Shown: positions 14,580-24,711, counted from the first letter of the stretch. The stretch: 41,095 bases of DNA from an uncultured Fusobacterium sp. (GCF_905200055.1 NZ_CAJKIS010000020.1:1-41095); one strand, 5' to 3'. Numbers and translations are program-made. Notes: generated from the letters alone by a model not told the origin.

Positions 14580-16106
14580 CTACTTTTCTAATACTTTATC
14601 TTTAAAAAAACTATTTATTAGTTTCTCTCTATCATTTGAAAAACTAATTATTTGCTCTTTTACAAGCTTTTCAATATACTCTATCTCACCTTTATCCTCT
14701 GGATAATATATTGGTGTCTCTTTTAATGGAGTAGAGTAAAACTCAAAATTCTTCCCTTTTATTTTACCATTATATTTAAACCATTGCAAAAAAACTTCTG
14801 AATTTATATATCCAAGAATATAAAATAAACTGATATTTTTATCGTTATTAGTTATAAAATAGATATCAGCACTTCCAAAAAATTCCCCTTCATCATAGGC
14901 AAATTGATTTATTTTACATCTCTGTCTTACAAGAATTTTAGGTTTTAAAAAGATTTCTCTTTCTCTTGCCCACTGAAGTTCCCACCATTTTATTCTTTCT
15001 ATGGTTACTTCTCTTCGTTTAGAAAGTTTCTCCTTATATTTTTCCAAATGGTTTAAAACTTTTTCATCTGGTACAGTTTTACTATCTAAATACAATATCC
15101 AAAATTTATTCTTCTCTGTAGTATACTTTCCTATATCTTTATTTTTATAAAAAGGTTTTAAATATCCTTTAAATTCCTCTTTATATTCATCAAAAATATA
15201 TGCTTCATCTAAACCTGAAACTATACCTTGATTTATATTTACAAGATCTTTTAAAAAAAAGTTAGAATTTTTTAGTATTTTATTGTTAAATTTAAGAGTT
15301 TCTTCATCAGCTAAAAGAATTTTTTCCTTCTCATCATAAAGATATTCACTATCTATATAAAAACTTTTTTCTGGAAGTTGAACCTCTATTTTTCTATTTT
15401 CAGTTAGATTTTTTTCCCAAGTAAAAATTATATTATGTTGTCCAGTAGCTTTACAAAAAAGTGAGTTGTCATAGTTTTTAATAGATATAAATTCTCCATT
15501 TTTTCTCATTGTTGCTCTTAAAATCTTAGCTCCATCAGCTCTTAACCAATAATTAGTTGTAAGATATACAAGAGTTCCTTTATCCTCTAAAAGCTCAATA
15601 CCTTTCTCAATAAAAAAATAGAAATAATCCATTTTTCCCTCATAATATTTCTGTCCAAGCTTTGTTTTTTTTATCTCTTGAAAAAGAGCTTTATTATTTT
15701 TCTCCCCTAAATATGGAGGATTTCCTAAAAGAATATTAAATTTTATATCCTCTTTTTGCAAAGAATTTTCACATAAAATATTTATATCTCCATTAATTCC
15801 ATATTTTTTTAACAGTCCTCTACCTTTTATTCTTGTTAATTTAACAGCCTCACTATTTATATCAAAGCCTGTTATCCATTCTTTTAAGTAAATATATTTT
15901 CCTACTATCTCTTTAGATAATATTAAAACTTCTTCTAAAGCCTCTAATAAAAGATTTCCATTTCCACAAGAAAGATCTCCTATCCTAATTTTTCTTAATT
16001 TTTCTTCACTTCTTCCTGATTTAAAATAATTATCTAAAGCCTTTTTTACCATCTCTTTTGCAACATCTTGAGGAGTATAAATACAATAATTATACTTTCT
16101 CTCCAT
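14580..16106 (-). CDS. Solitary N6-adenine DNA methyltransferase, Eco57I/TaqI-like
   Basis: A 508-residue DNA methyltransferase. Motif I is D44-L-S-C-G-N-G (GDLSCGNGNLLLEAL), and the catalytic motif IV is NPPY at 129-132, the adenine-N6 form. The C-terminal half (QGIVSGLDEAYIF, ILVRQRCKINQF, FFGSADIYFI, PIYYPED) fits the TaqI-type target-recognition domain. No nuclease domain is fused and no restriction gene lies nearby. It begins at the base after the murJ stop, and corA follows on the same strand, so it is embedded in a housekeeping run. That suggests an epigenetic or regulatory role, as for CamA of Clostridioides difficile, rather than self-defence; this is inference. The target site cannot be read from sequence. 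Confidence 0.88.
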   Translation of the reverse strand: MERKYNYCIYTPQDVAKEMVKKALDNYFKSGRSEEKLRKIRIGDLSCGNGNLLLEALEEVLILSKEIVGKYIYLKEWITGFDINSEAVKLTRIKGRGLLKKYGINGDINILCENSLQKEDIKFNILLGNPPYLGEKNNKALFQEIKKTKLGQKYYEGKMDYFYFFIEKGIELLEDKGTLVYLTTNYWLRADGAKILRATMRKNGEFISIKNYDNSLFCKATGQHNIIFTWEKNLTENRKIEVQLPEKSFYIDSEYLYDEKEKILLADEETLKFNNKILKNSNFFLKDLVNINQGIVSGLDEAYIFDEYKEEFKGYLKPFYKNKDIGKYTTEKNKFWILYLDSKTVPDEKVLNHLEKYKEKLSKRREVTIERIKWWELQWAREREIFLKPKILVRQRCKINQFAYDEGEFFGSADIYFITNNDKNISLFYILGYINSEVFLQWFKYNGKIKGKNFEFYSTPLKETPIYYPEDKGEIEYIEKLVKEQIISFSNDREKLINSFFKDKVLEK

Positions 16107-17567
16107 CTAAAACACTTCCATTTTCTTTTTTAATAGAGACTTTGCCCAAAAGATCATATAAACTGCTGAAAATACAATTAATTTTAAAATAATATTTGAA
16201 ATATACCAACTAGCTACCAATGCAATAATAGTAGTTAAAGTTACTTTTATTAAAAATATAAAAGATCTCTTTAATGAGAAGTTAATATATTTATGTCTAA
16301 ATACAAATAGTAATAAAAGAAAATTCACTCCTGATGCTATTGATGTTGAAAGTGCCAAACCTTTATATGCCAATGGTTTTATAAATAGAAAATTTAAAAT
16401 AATGTTTATACCAATAGATATCATAGAAAATTTTACTGGATAAGCACTATTTTTCATACTATAAAAAGCTCTTGTCATAAGGTAGATTGCAGTATAAAAA
16501 TACAGTCCTAATGAGTAATAAAGCAGTGCTTCTGAGGTAACTTTTACTGCCTCTTCTCCAAATTTACCATATGATAGTGTTAATCTTATAACATCAGTTG
16601 CATAAAATGTAAGAACTGCTGTTGATGGAATTATTAAAAATAGTAGGATATTTAATCCCTTAACTATATTGTCCTCTGCTGTTTTTAAATCATCTTTTGC
16701 TACAGCTTTTGAAAGTACTGGAAAGATAACTGTTGATATTGATACTCCAAAAACCCCTACAGGTAGTAAATATAATCTTGTAGCATTTTCAAGAGCTGTA
16801 ACCCCTCCCTCTTGAAGATAAGAGGCAAAAACTTGGTCAACTATTGTATTTACTTGTCTTGCAACTATTCCAACAAGCATAGGGCACATCATTATAAATA
16901 TTTTTTTTAAATATGGATCTTTCCAATTTATCTTAAAAGAGTATCTTTTTACAATCTTAAAAAATGATGGAAGAACCACTAAAAATTGAAATAATCCCCC
17001 TACCACTACTCCATAAGCTAGAGCATCTATACCAAAAGTTTTGCTAAAACACATTGATGCTGCTATTATAGCTAGATTAAAAAATATAGATGTAGACGCA
17101 GGAATAGCAAACTGCTTAAAGTTATTAAGCATAGCACATATCATTCCAGATAAACTAATAAAAATAAAATACACAGACATTATCTTTAAAAGTTTTGATG
17201 CCAATATCTTAGTTTCAACTGGAAATCCATTTACTATAAGTTCTATAATTCCATTTGAAAAAATTATCATTAATAAAGTTATTATAGTACTAAAAACAAA
17301 AATTAAATTTAGAATGGAATATATAAACTCTTTTCCCTTCTCCTCTCCCTCTATTTCAACTTTCTCGTTGTAAAGAGGTATAAAGGAACTTCCTAAAGCT
17401 CCCTCTCCTAAAAGTTGCCTAAAGAAATTACTTATCTTAAAGGCACTAAAGTAAGCATCTGTTGCACTAGAAGCTCCAAAATAATATGCTATAATTGTAG
17501 CTCTAACTAGTCCTAATACTCTACTTACCATTGTTATTATCATCACTAGAAGTCCACTTTTAAACAT
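16107..17567 (-). CDS. murJ: Lipid II flippase MurJ
   Basis: A 486-residue polytopic membrane protein of the MurJ/MviN family in the MOP superfamily, of typical length and with about 14 hydrophobic segments. It moves lipid II across the inner membrane for peptidoglycan synthesis. Seen: MVSRVLGLVRATIIAYYFG at the N terminus, GASSATDAYFSAFKISNFFR and the GALGSSFIPLYNE block, all characteristic. GAGGAG upstream supports the ATG at 17567. It is 25 bases downstream of scpA and is followed immediately by the methyltransferase. Confidence 0.95.
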   Translation of the reverse strand: MFKSGLLVMIITMVSRVLGLVRATIIAYYFGASSATDAYFSAFKISNFFRQLLGEGALGSSFIPLYNEKVEIEGEEKGKEFIYSILNLIFVFSTIITLLMIIFSNGIIELIVNGFPVETKILASKLLKIMSVYFIFISLSGMICAMLNNFKQFAIPASTSIFFNLAIIAASMCFSKTFGIDALAYGVVVGGLFQFLVVLPSFFKIVKRYSFKINWKDPYLKKIFIMMCPMLVGIVARQVNTIVDQVFASYLQEGGVTALENATRLYLLPVGVFGVSISTVIFPVLSKAVAKDDLKTAEDNIVKGLNILLFLIIPSTAVLTFYATDVIRLTLSYGKFGEEAVKVTSEALLYYSLGLYFYTAIYLMTRAFYSMKNSAYPVKFSMISIGINIILNFLFIKPLAYKGLALSTSIASGVNFLLLLFVFRHKYINFSLKRSFIFLIKVTLTTIIALVASWYISNIILKLIVFSAVYMIFWAKSLLKKKMEVF

Positions 17568-17592
17568 TAAAAACTCCTCATTATCTTATTAA

Positions 17593-18273
17593 TTATTTTT
17601 CTCTCTTCATTACCACATTATCTTCAATTAAGATTAGCCCATCTTTATATAACTCTAAAATAGCAAGGAAGATATAAATTAGGTGCATTCTATTTTCAGC
17701 CTCTTGGAAAAGAGAGTCAAAAGTTCTATTTTGAGAGTAAAGTTTAATATATAAACTGTCCATCTCATCTTTAAGAGTATAATTTTTTTCTAAGTAAAGC
17801 TCCATAAACTCACTATCTTCATTTTTTTTCAGATATTTTATATAAGCATTATATAGATCTCCAGCTTTTAATTTAGATAGGTCATACTCTTTAGCTGTTT
17901 TCTTTATTATTTTTCTTCCCTCTCCACGAGAGTAAGATATATTATACTCATTTTCCATCTCTCCAATTTTTAAAGCTATCTCTTTAAATAACTTATAATC
18001 TTCAAGACGTCTTTTCAACTCTTTTTCCTTATTTTCCTCTCTATTTATACTAAGTAGAGTTGAAGCCTTTATTTCTAAAAGTTCAGAGGCTACCACAAGA
18101 AACTCTACCATTATATGAAAATTTTCCTCTTTTGCTTTTTCAAGCACTGAAAGATATTCATCAATTATTTGTGAAATCTTAATTTCAGATATTTTTAATT
18201 TCTTTTTTTCAATAAGATGTAAAAGTAGATCAAGAGGTCCTTCAAAATTATCTATCTTTAGAATAATATCCAT
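17593..18273 (-). CDS. scpA: Segregation and condensation protein A
   Basis: A 226-residue kleisin that bridges the SMC heads in the bacterial condensin complex with ScpB. The N terminus DNFEGPLDLLLHLIEKKKL and the following KISEIKISQIIDEYL are diagnostic; the C-terminal winged helix (LFQEAENRMHLIYIFLAILE) binds the SMC head. It overlaps ribF by 26 bases and uses GAGG within it. scpB is not in the window. Confidence 0.93.
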   Translation of the reverse strand: MDIILKIDNFEGPLDLLLHLIEKKKLKISEIKISQIIDEYLSVLEKAKEENFHIMVEFLVVASELLEIKASTLLSINREENKEKELKRRLEDYKLFKEIALKIGEMENEYNISYSRGEGRKIIKKTAKEYDLSKLKAGDLYNAYIKYLKKNEDSEFMELYLEKNYTLKDEMDSLYIKLYSQNRTFDSLFQEAENRMHLIYIFLAILELYKDGLILIEDNVVMKREK

Positions 18274-19204
18274 TTTTCCTCACTTTTACAAATGTCTGCC
18301 AATTTTTTACATCATTTCCAATTACCTTTTTAAGTTCATCTATTGAGTTAAATTTCTTTTCCTCTCTCATAAACTTCATAACTTCTACATAGATTTTTTT
18401 TCCATAAATATCTCCATCAAAGTCTAAAATATGAACCTCTACACTTCTTTCACCTGGCTTTAATGTAGGATTTACTCCAATATTTACAACTCCATATCTT
18501 TTGATATTTTCCCCTTCTATTTTTAAAGTAGCTCCATAGATACCTAAAGGTGGATATAATCTATTTGCCATCTTTATATTTGCAGTTGGGAATCCTAGTT
18601 GTCTAGCTATTTTCTTTCCATGGATAACCTCTCCAATTATTAAGAACTTGTGCCCTAGATACTTATTTACCTCTTCAAAATGTCCCTTTTGAAGATTTTT
18701 TCTAATCAATGTAGAACTAATAATCTCTCCATCAATAGATACAGCAGGAATCTCATTTACTTTCATTCCCATACTCTCTCCAAGTTCAATAAGATCCTTA
18801 GTTTTAGCCTTTCCTCCCTCTCCAAAAGAGAAATTAAAGCCTACAAAAAGTTCCTTACTATTTACCTTATTCTTTAAAATTTCTACAAATTCAATTGCTG
18901 TCAAATCAGCAAATTTTTTATTAAAAGGTTGCAAAATAAGATAATCTATTCCCATCTCTTCAAATAGATAGATCTTTTCCTCAATAGTATTTATACTCTT
19001 AGGTGCTCTATCAATATTTATTATCTCCATAGGATGATTTGCAAAGGTAAATACAACTGATTTTCCTCCATTTGCTCTAGCTTTTTCAATAGCTCCCTTT
19101 ATAAGTTGCTGGTGTCCATAGTGTAGTCCATCAAAAGTTCCAATAGCTGTGTAACTATTTTCAAAAATCTCATTTGTTTCAAATATATCCTTAATTACTT
19201 TCAT
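18248..19204 (-). CDS. ribF: Bifunctional riboflavin kinase / FAD synthetase
   Basis: A 318-residue fusion. The N-terminal adenylyltransferase has GTFDGLHYGHQQLI with the GH nucleotide-binding motif and FSFGEGGKAKTKDL; the C-terminal flavokinase has GKKIARQLGFPTANI and YGVVNIGVNPT. Together they convert riboflavin to FMN and FAD. It starts seven bases after the whiA stop with GGGG upstream, and its end overlaps scpA. No FMN riboswitch precedes it, as expected for a gene inside a long operon. Confidence 0.95.
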   Translation of the reverse strand: MKVIKDIFETNEIFENSYTAIGTFDGLHYGHQQLIKGAIEKARANGGKSVVFTFANHPMEIINIDRAPKSINTIEEKIYLFEEMGIDYLILQPFNKKFADLTAIEFVEILKNKVNSKELFVGFNFSFGEGGKAKTKDLIELGESMGMKVNEIPAVSIDGEIISSTLIRKNLQKGHFEEVNKYLGHKFLIIGEVIHGKKIARQLGFPTANIKMANRLYPPLGIYGATLKIEGENIKRYGVVNIGVNPTLKPGERSVEVHILDFDGDIYGKKIYVEVMKFMREEKKFNSIDELKKVIGNDVKNWQTFVKVRKNGYYSKDR

Positions 19205-19210
19205 CTTGGT

Positions 19211-20116
19211 TTACCCCTGTTCTTTTTCTTCCTCTTCTAAAAGCTTATTATATATTTCCTCTATTCTCCTGAATCTGTTTCTTACTCCTGACTTTGAAAT
19301 TCCTATTATTTCAGCAATTTCTTGAAGAGAACTCTCAGGGTTGTCCAATCTAATGATTGCAACTTCTTCTAAAACAGAACTCATATTATTTAACCCTATT
19401 GAATTTTCAATATAGTTTATCATCTTTATCTGATTGTTACCTGTATTTAAAGTTTTTGTTTCATTAGCAACTTCCCAATTCATCTCTCTAATAGTTTTAT
19501 TTTTAAGATCCTTTATCATAGTCATCTCTTCATAATTAAAAAATGCCTGAATAGATCCTATAACAACCATTATATCCATGATATTCTCTGAATTTCTCAG
19601 ATAAACAAGAGGTTTATTTCTCTTCTGTGTTTTAAAAACCTTTTTATTTTTAGCTTGTAATATCTCGTACAATCTTTCTGCTGCCTCTTCATTATCTATA
19701 AAGAAATCTAAAGCATACTCTTTGGCAGGATCTTTAATATATCCACAAGCTAAAAATATCCCTCTAATAAATCCTTTTAAAATCTCCTCACTTGCTAATA
19801 TCAAAGGTGTTGATAAATTAAGTTTTTCAATAAAATCTTTAAATCCCTTTTGTCTTTCCAATGTAACAATATATATATTATGCTCACCAAGTCTTCTACT
19901 TGTAACATATTTTATACCTATTTTTAAATTTGTAAGTTCCTTTAAAAATTTGTATACTCTTTTAGCTAGAGATATATTTTCTAATCTAAGTTCAATTTTA
20001 TCTTTAAAAATAGCATCTTTACTTAGGAGTATCCCTGATAATTCCGCCATTTTCTCCATATCAGTAACCATTTCATTAGTCAATATCTCTTGTTTTACCT
20101 TAAAAGTGTAAGACAT
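19211..20116 (-). CDS. whiA: DNA-binding protein WhiA
   Basis: A 301-residue protein of the WhiA family: an N-terminal domain related to LAGLIDADG homing endonucleases (MSYTFKVKQEI, KGFIRGIFLACGYIKDP) and a C-terminal helix-turn-helix (SSLQEIAEIIGISKSGVRNR). In other bacteria WhiA links cell division and growth; no specific target can be read here. It starts 20 bases after polA in the same direction. Confidence 0.93.
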   Translation of the reverse strand: MSYTFKVKQEILTNEMVTDMEKMAELSGILLSKDAIFKDKIELRLENISLAKRVYKFLKELTNLKIGIKYVTSRRLGEHNIYIVTLERQKGFKDFIEKLNLSTPLILASEEILKGFIRGIFLACGYIKDPAKEYALDFFIDNEEAAERLYEILQAKNKKVFKTQKRNKPLVYLRNSENIMDIMVVIGSIQAFFNYEEMTMIKDLKNKTIREMNWEVANETKTLNTGNNQIKMINYIENSIGLNNMSSVLEEVAIIRLDNPESSLQEIAEIIGISKSGVRNRFRRIEEIYNKLLEEEEKEQG

Positions 20117-20136
20117 TTTCTAATATACCTCTCATT

Positions 20137-22878
20137 CTACTTTATTTCAGCCCAGTTTTTTCCAATATTTGTATTGATATCAAGAAGTACATCAGCAAAT
20201 TTAACAGCATTTCTCATTATTTCCTCTATTATCTTTTTATACTCCTCGATTTTTTCCTCTTTAATCTCAAATATAAGTTCATCGTGTACTTGTAATAATA
20301 GATTAATTTCTTCCTCTTTTCCCTCAAGTACTTTATATAACTCAATCATAACCTTTTTCAAAATCTCTGCAGCTGTTCCTTGAATTACACTATTTACAGC
20401 CATTCTTTCAGCTTGATTTTTTATATTCTTATTCTTTGAACTTATTCCTTCAATAATTCTTCTTCTACCAAAGAAAGTTTCAGTATATCCATATTTTTCA
20501 GCATACTCTATAATCTTCTTTTCAAACTCTCTTACTTTAGGGTATTGTTCAAAATATCTATTAATATACTCTGTTGCCTCTTTTTGAGTGATTCCTAACT
20601 CTTTTGAAAGTCCAAAGGCAGTTTTACCATAAATGATACTAAAGTTAATAGTTTTTGCTATTATTCTTTGCTCACGGCTTACCTCTTCATCTTCACCAAG
20701 TTCAAAAATCTTTTTAGCAGTTACCTTATGAAGGTCCTCTCCTCTTTTATAAGCTGATATAAGATTTTCATCCTTTGAAAGCTCTGCTAAAACTCTCAAT
20801 TCAATTTGTGAATAGTCTATACCCATTAAAAGATTTCCCTCTTCAGCTATAAATCCTTGTCTTATCTTAATTCCCTCATCTGTTTTTACAGGGATATTTT
20901 GTAAGTTAGGGTTTGAAGATGATAATCTACCAGTTGTAGTTCCTATTTGATTAAAAGTTGTATGAAGTCTATTATTATCATCTACTAATTTTGGTAGTGC
21001 ATCAACATAGGTATTTTTCAATTTAGATAACTTTCTATAATCTAAAATATATTCAGCTATCTCTACTCCATCATTTTTCATACCCTCAAGAACTTCAACA
21101 TTTGTTGATAATCCTGTTTTTGTCTTTTTAGTAGGATTTAAATTCAGTTTTAAAAATAGAATTTCCGAAAGTTGTTTAGGTGAATTTAGGTTAAACTCCT
21201 CTCCAGCTATTTCAAAAATCTTCTTTTGTAATTTATCAATAGCTATTTCAAGTTCCTTTTGATAGTTAGCAAAGTATACAGGATCAATTTTAATACCTTT
21301 TACTTCCATAGCTGAAAGAACTTTAATCAGAGGCATCTCTGTTTTTTCTAAAACCTCAAGAAGATTTTTCCCCTTTATCTCTTCCATAGCTATATCATAA
21401 GTTTCTAGTATTCCTTTGCTTCTCTCAATAATAAACTTTCCATACTCTTCAGTAGATAGATTTTCAGCTTTTTCCTTTCCAAATTTATCAGCATAACTTT
21501 CTAACTCTATTCCTGAAAGATGCTCCAATGGAATTTCAACACCCTCTTTAGTTTGTGAAGATATCAGATGATAAGCTATCATTAAATCAATATCCATATT
21601 TTTAATTTTAACTCCCTCATTTAAGAAAGGTTTAAAATCATATGAGATAAATTTAATCTCAGAATTTTCAAAAAAATCTTTTACAAGTTGAAAATCTATA
21701 TTTTTATGAAATAGTGGTGTATGTTTCAATGGAAGATAGAAATCATCTTTTACACTACTTATTCCAAGTCCAGTAGTTGTATAATAGAAAGCACATCTTT
21801 TCTCTTTAGATAGCTTATCTACCATTTTTTTTAATTTTTCTTCATCATCTACAATTACAAACTCTCTCTCTTTAGATAAAACTATCTCATCATTTTGAAC
21901 ATTATCAAAAAGTCCAATTTGTGAGTTACCAAAAAGCCCTAATTGTGGTGATGAATTAGTAACAACCTCTTCTTTTTTCTCCTTTGCTCCAAAATTTTCA
22001 AGCTCAAGTTTTTTTATTAACACTCTAAACTCAAGTGTTCTAAATAGCTCAGCTAATCTATCTTTATCAAGAGAGTACTCTAAAAACTCTCCATTACAAT
22101 CAATAGGAATATCTTGTTCAATAGTGGCTAGATCTCTACTCATAAAAGCTATCTCTCTATCCTCTATCATATTATTTACTAAAGATTTCCCAATTCCTGG
22201 AAGTTCAGTAAGTTTATCTATATTTTCATAGATTCCCTCTAAATCTCCATATTTATCAAGCATTGGTATAGCTTTTTTAGGTCCTATCTTTCTAACTCCT
22301 GGTATTCCATCACTAGAGTCTCCAATAAGTCCGAAGAGATCAGGTATTTTCTTTGAAACTACACCTAGATATTCAATAACATCTTCATCAGTTTCAATAA
22401 TTTTAAACTTATCTCCACCCTCTCCTTTTCCTAAAAGAGCTATCTTTATATTTTTATCAAGAATTTGAGCTAAGTCCTTATCTCCTGTAACTACAACAAC
22501 TTCAATTCCTTCATTTGAAAGTTTTTTAGCTAGAGTTCCAAGAACATCATCAGCCTCATATCCTTCTATTTTAAATCTTTTTATATTGTAACAATCAAGT
22601 ACCTCTTCTATTCTAGGAATTTGAACCAATAAGTCTTCAGGTACAGCTTCTCTCTGTGCTTTATATTCACTATAAACTTCACTTCTTTTTAATGAAGATC
22701 TTTTAACGTCAAAAGCTGCTCCTATATAATCTGGTGAAAACTCCTTTATAATACTTAAAAGAGTGTTAGTAAAGCCATATACTGCCCCAGTAGGTTCTGT
22801 TTTGGTTCTAAAATTCATATTTGCAAAATATGCTCTATACATTATTGCACTTGTATCTAAAAGTACAGCTTTCTTCAT
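20137..22878 (-). CDS. polA: DNA polymerase I
   Basis: A 913-residue family A polymerase that fills gaps and removes RNA primers. Domains: 5'-nuclease (1 to about 290, with GYEADDVLGTLAKK, VTGDKDLAQ and GDSSDGIPGVRKIGPKKA), a 3'-5' exonuclease-like fold (about 335-510) and the polymerase (to the end, with GIDYSQIELRVLAELS, RIIAKTINFSIIYG and LLQVHDELIFEI). In the exonuclease-like region the canonical DxE is lost: residues 362-371 read CAFYYTTTGL where active enzymes have DTET. Proofreading is therefore predicted to be absent, as in several other bacterial Pol I proteins. GGAGG precedes the ATG; polA leads the long minus-strand run. Confidence 0.96.
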   Translation of the reverse strand: MKKAVLLDTSAIMYRAYFANMNFRTKTEPTGAVYGFTNTLLSIIKEFSPDYIGAAFDVKRSSLKRSEVYSEYKAQREAVPEDLLVQIPRIEEVLDCYNIKRFKIEGYEADDVLGTLAKKLSNEGIEVVVVTGDKDLAQILDKNIKIALLGKGEGGDKFKIIETDEDVIEYLGVVSKKIPDLFGLIGDSSDGIPGVRKIGPKKAIPMLDKYGDLEGIYENIDKLTELPGIGKSLVNNMIEDREIAFMSRDLATIEQDIPIDCNGEFLEYSLDKDRLAELFRTLEFRVLIKKLELENFGAKEKKEEVVTNSSPQLGLFGNSQIGLFDNVQNDEIVLSKEREFVIVDDEEKLKKMVDKLSKEKRCAFYYTTTGLGISSVKDDFYLPLKHTPLFHKNIDFQLVKDFFENSEIKFISYDFKPFLNEGVKIKNMDIDLMIAYHLISSQTKEGVEIPLEHLSGIELESYADKFGKEKAENLSTEEYGKFIIERSKGILETYDIAMEEIKGKNLLEVLEKTEMPLIKVLSAMEVKGIKIDPVYFANYQKELEIAIDKLQKKIFEIAGEEFNLNSPKQLSEILFLKLNLNPTKKTKTGLSTNVEVLEGMKNDGVEIAEYILDYRKLSKLKNTYVDALPKLVDDNNRLHTTFNQIGTTTGRLSSSNPNLQNIPVKTDEGIKIRQGFIAEEGNLLMGIDYSQIELRVLAELSKDENLISAYKRGEDLHKVTAKKIFELGEDEEVSREQRIIAKTINFSIIYGKTAFGLSKELGITQKEATEYINRYFEQYPKVREFEKKIIEYAEKYGYTETFFGRRRIIEGISSKNKNIKNQAERMAVNSVIQGTAAEILKKVMIELYKVLEGKEEEINLLLQVHDELIFEIKEEKIEEYKKIIEEIMRNAVKFADVLLDINTNIGKNWAEIK

Positions 22879-22913
22879 CTATTTCCTCCACAACTCATTT
22901 ATTTTCCCTCAAT

Positions 22914-22922
22914 ATTATATCA
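22914..22922 (-). promoter_or_regulatory. Extended -10 promoter of polA
   Basis: On the minus strand TGA-TATAAT, with no good -35. Transcription would start about 30 bases before the polA ATG. Confidence 0.55.
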
Positions 22923-23040
22923 TAAATAATTATCAAATACTAAAATTTATTTAGCTTATTTACAAAAGTTAAAAGTCTTAATTTATATCATTCCAAATTA
23001 TTTTATTGTAAGTTAAATTTTTTTATAATATTTAAAGTAA

Positions 23041-23076
23041 ATAAAAAACCAGCTTATTCATCCAAATAAACTGGTT
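23041..23076 (-). terminator. Terminator of the ClC gene
   Basis: Twelve-base arms (23047-23058 and 23065-23076, AACCAG/CTGGTT at the base) with one mismatch. On the minus strand they are followed by TTTTTTAT. Confidence 0.8.
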
Positions 23077-23106
23077 CTTATTTTTATATTTTAAATCATA
23101 ATTTTT

Positions 23107-24678
23107 TTAATTTGTCCCCATTTTATAAAGTTCCTCTTTCATAAAGTGAACCTTTCTTTCAGGCAACAGTATTGTCAATACATCTCCAGCCTCAATTACT
23201 GTGTTCCCCTTAGGTATAAACTCATGCTCACTTCTTACAATTGCAACAACTAACACATCCTCTGCCCACTTAATATCTGAGATTTTCTTACCATCAAGTT
23301 CAGACTCACCAGATACAGGAATAGAAATAATTGTTTTCTTGCTCTCTTCAACTTTATTCACTTCAACATCTTTTGCCATTCTTTCATAAAGAATTTCATA
23401 AATTGGCTCAAGTCCTAAAATATCAGTTATATAATAAGCTATTACAGAAACAAGTACCAAAGCTAAAAGATGGTCAAAGTTTCCAGTCATCTCAAGTATT
23501 AGTACAGCTCCAGTTATAGGTGCCCTTACAACTGCCACAAAGTATCCAGCCATTCCAAGTACCATATAGTGAGGTATAAACTCTCTACCAACACCCAACA
23601 GATCAACTAATACCATTCCATAGATCTTTCCAAGAATTGCCCCAAGTACAAGCATTGGTAGGAAAATTCCTCCAGCAAAACCAGTTGCATAAGATATAGC
23701 AGTAAATAGAAGTTTAATAATAAATATCACTATTAAAAGTTGAATTGTTCTATTTCCTCCAGCCATCTCCTCAACAAGCTCATGCCCTCCACCTGTTACC
23801 TCTGGCAAGAACATACAGAATAGAAATGAAGTTGTCATTACAAATGAAACCTTTGCCCATCTTGGAAGTTTAGCCCCTTTGTAAATATCTTGTACTTTGA
23901 TAAGTGTCATTGTGAAAAGTTTTCCAAAGAAAGCTATTAAAATTCCAAATAGCACAAATAATATAACTTGAAGATATGGACTTATTGACTTAGGATAACC
24001 GATAGATAGATCAAAGGCAGTTTGCATACCAAACATTCTTCTACCTACAAAATCTGAGGCTATACTAGCCATAAAAGTACATATTAAAAGTTTTGACGAT
24101 ATAAACTTATGTAACTCTTCAAGAGCAAACATAACTCCAGCTAGAGGAGCTCCAAAAGCCCCAGCAAGCCCTGCACTAGCTCCACTTGTAACCAGATATT
24201 TCTTCTCCACAGAATTTCTATTAAATAGTTTTGTAGCACCATAACCTATATATGATCCTAATTGTACAGATGGTCCCTCTCTCCCTAGAGAAAGTCCACA
24301 ACCGATTCCCAATAATCCACCAACAAATTTGGCTATTAATTCCCAAAACCACTTTCCATAATCTAGCTGTCTTAATATTATTCCCTTAACTTGCGGAATT
24401 CCACTTCCTGAAGTTTTAGGAAATTTTTTAGCAATAAAATCAACAAGTAAACCTATTGCTATAAAAACAGCCCATACTCCTATTAAAACCATAGGATGGT
24501 CTAATTCATCTCTTCCGAAAAGAGTCATTCTCAGATGGTTTGCCCAATTTAACCCCCATCTGTATACAGAAACTGTAAACCCTGTCAAAGCCCCTACTAT
24601 TAAACAAAGGAGATAGAGTTTTCCACTTCCTTTTTGCAGCATCTTTAAATTCTCTTCTGCTGTTTTTTCAGAATTCAT
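23107..24678 (-). CDS. ClC-type chloride channel or H+/Cl- antiporter with TrkA-C domain
   Basis: A 523-residue membrane protein. The selectivity motifs are present: GSGIP (91-95), GREGP (132-136, gating glutamate E134) and GFAGGIFLPMLVLGA. From about residue 440 a TrkA-C-like soluble domain (IPVSGESELDGKKISDIKW, VIEAGDVLTILLP) replaces the CBS domains of other ClC proteins and probably senses a small ligand. The gating glutamate suggests that antiport is possible. GGAGG precedes the ATG, and the gene has its own promoter (24712-24740) and terminator. Confidence 0.93.
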   Translation of the reverse strand: MNSEKTAEENLKMLQKGSGKLYLLCLIVGALTGFTVSVYRWGLNWANHLRMTLFGRDELDHPMVLIGVWAVFIAIGLLVDFIAKKFPKTSGSGIPQVKGIILRQLDYGKWFWELIAKFVGGLLGIGCGLSLGREGPSVQLGSYIGYGATKLFNRNSVEKKYLVTSGASAGLAGAFGAPLAGVMFALEELHKFISSKLLICTFMASIASDFVGRRMFGMQTAFDLSIGYPKSISPYLQVILFVLFGILIAFFGKLFTMTLIKVQDIYKGAKLPRWAKVSFVMTTSFLFCMFLPEVTGGGHELVEEMAGGNRTIQLLIVIFIIKLLFTAISYATGFAGGIFLPMLVLGAILGKIYGMVLVDLLGVGREFIPHYMVLGMAGYFVAVVRAPITGAVLILEMTGNFDHLLALVLVSVIAYYITDILGLEPIYEILYERMAKDVEVNKVEESKKTIISIPVSGESELDGKKISDIKWAEDVLVVAIVRSEHEFIPKGNTVIEAGDVLTILLPERKVHFMKEELYKMGTN

Positions 24679-24711
24679 TTTAATTCCTCCATATTAGTAA
24701 TGTACTTTGTT

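Noticed and set aside
19722..20383. Plus-strand frames opposite whiA and polA
   Set aside because: They mirror conserved protein-coding sequence on the other strand and lack start signals.
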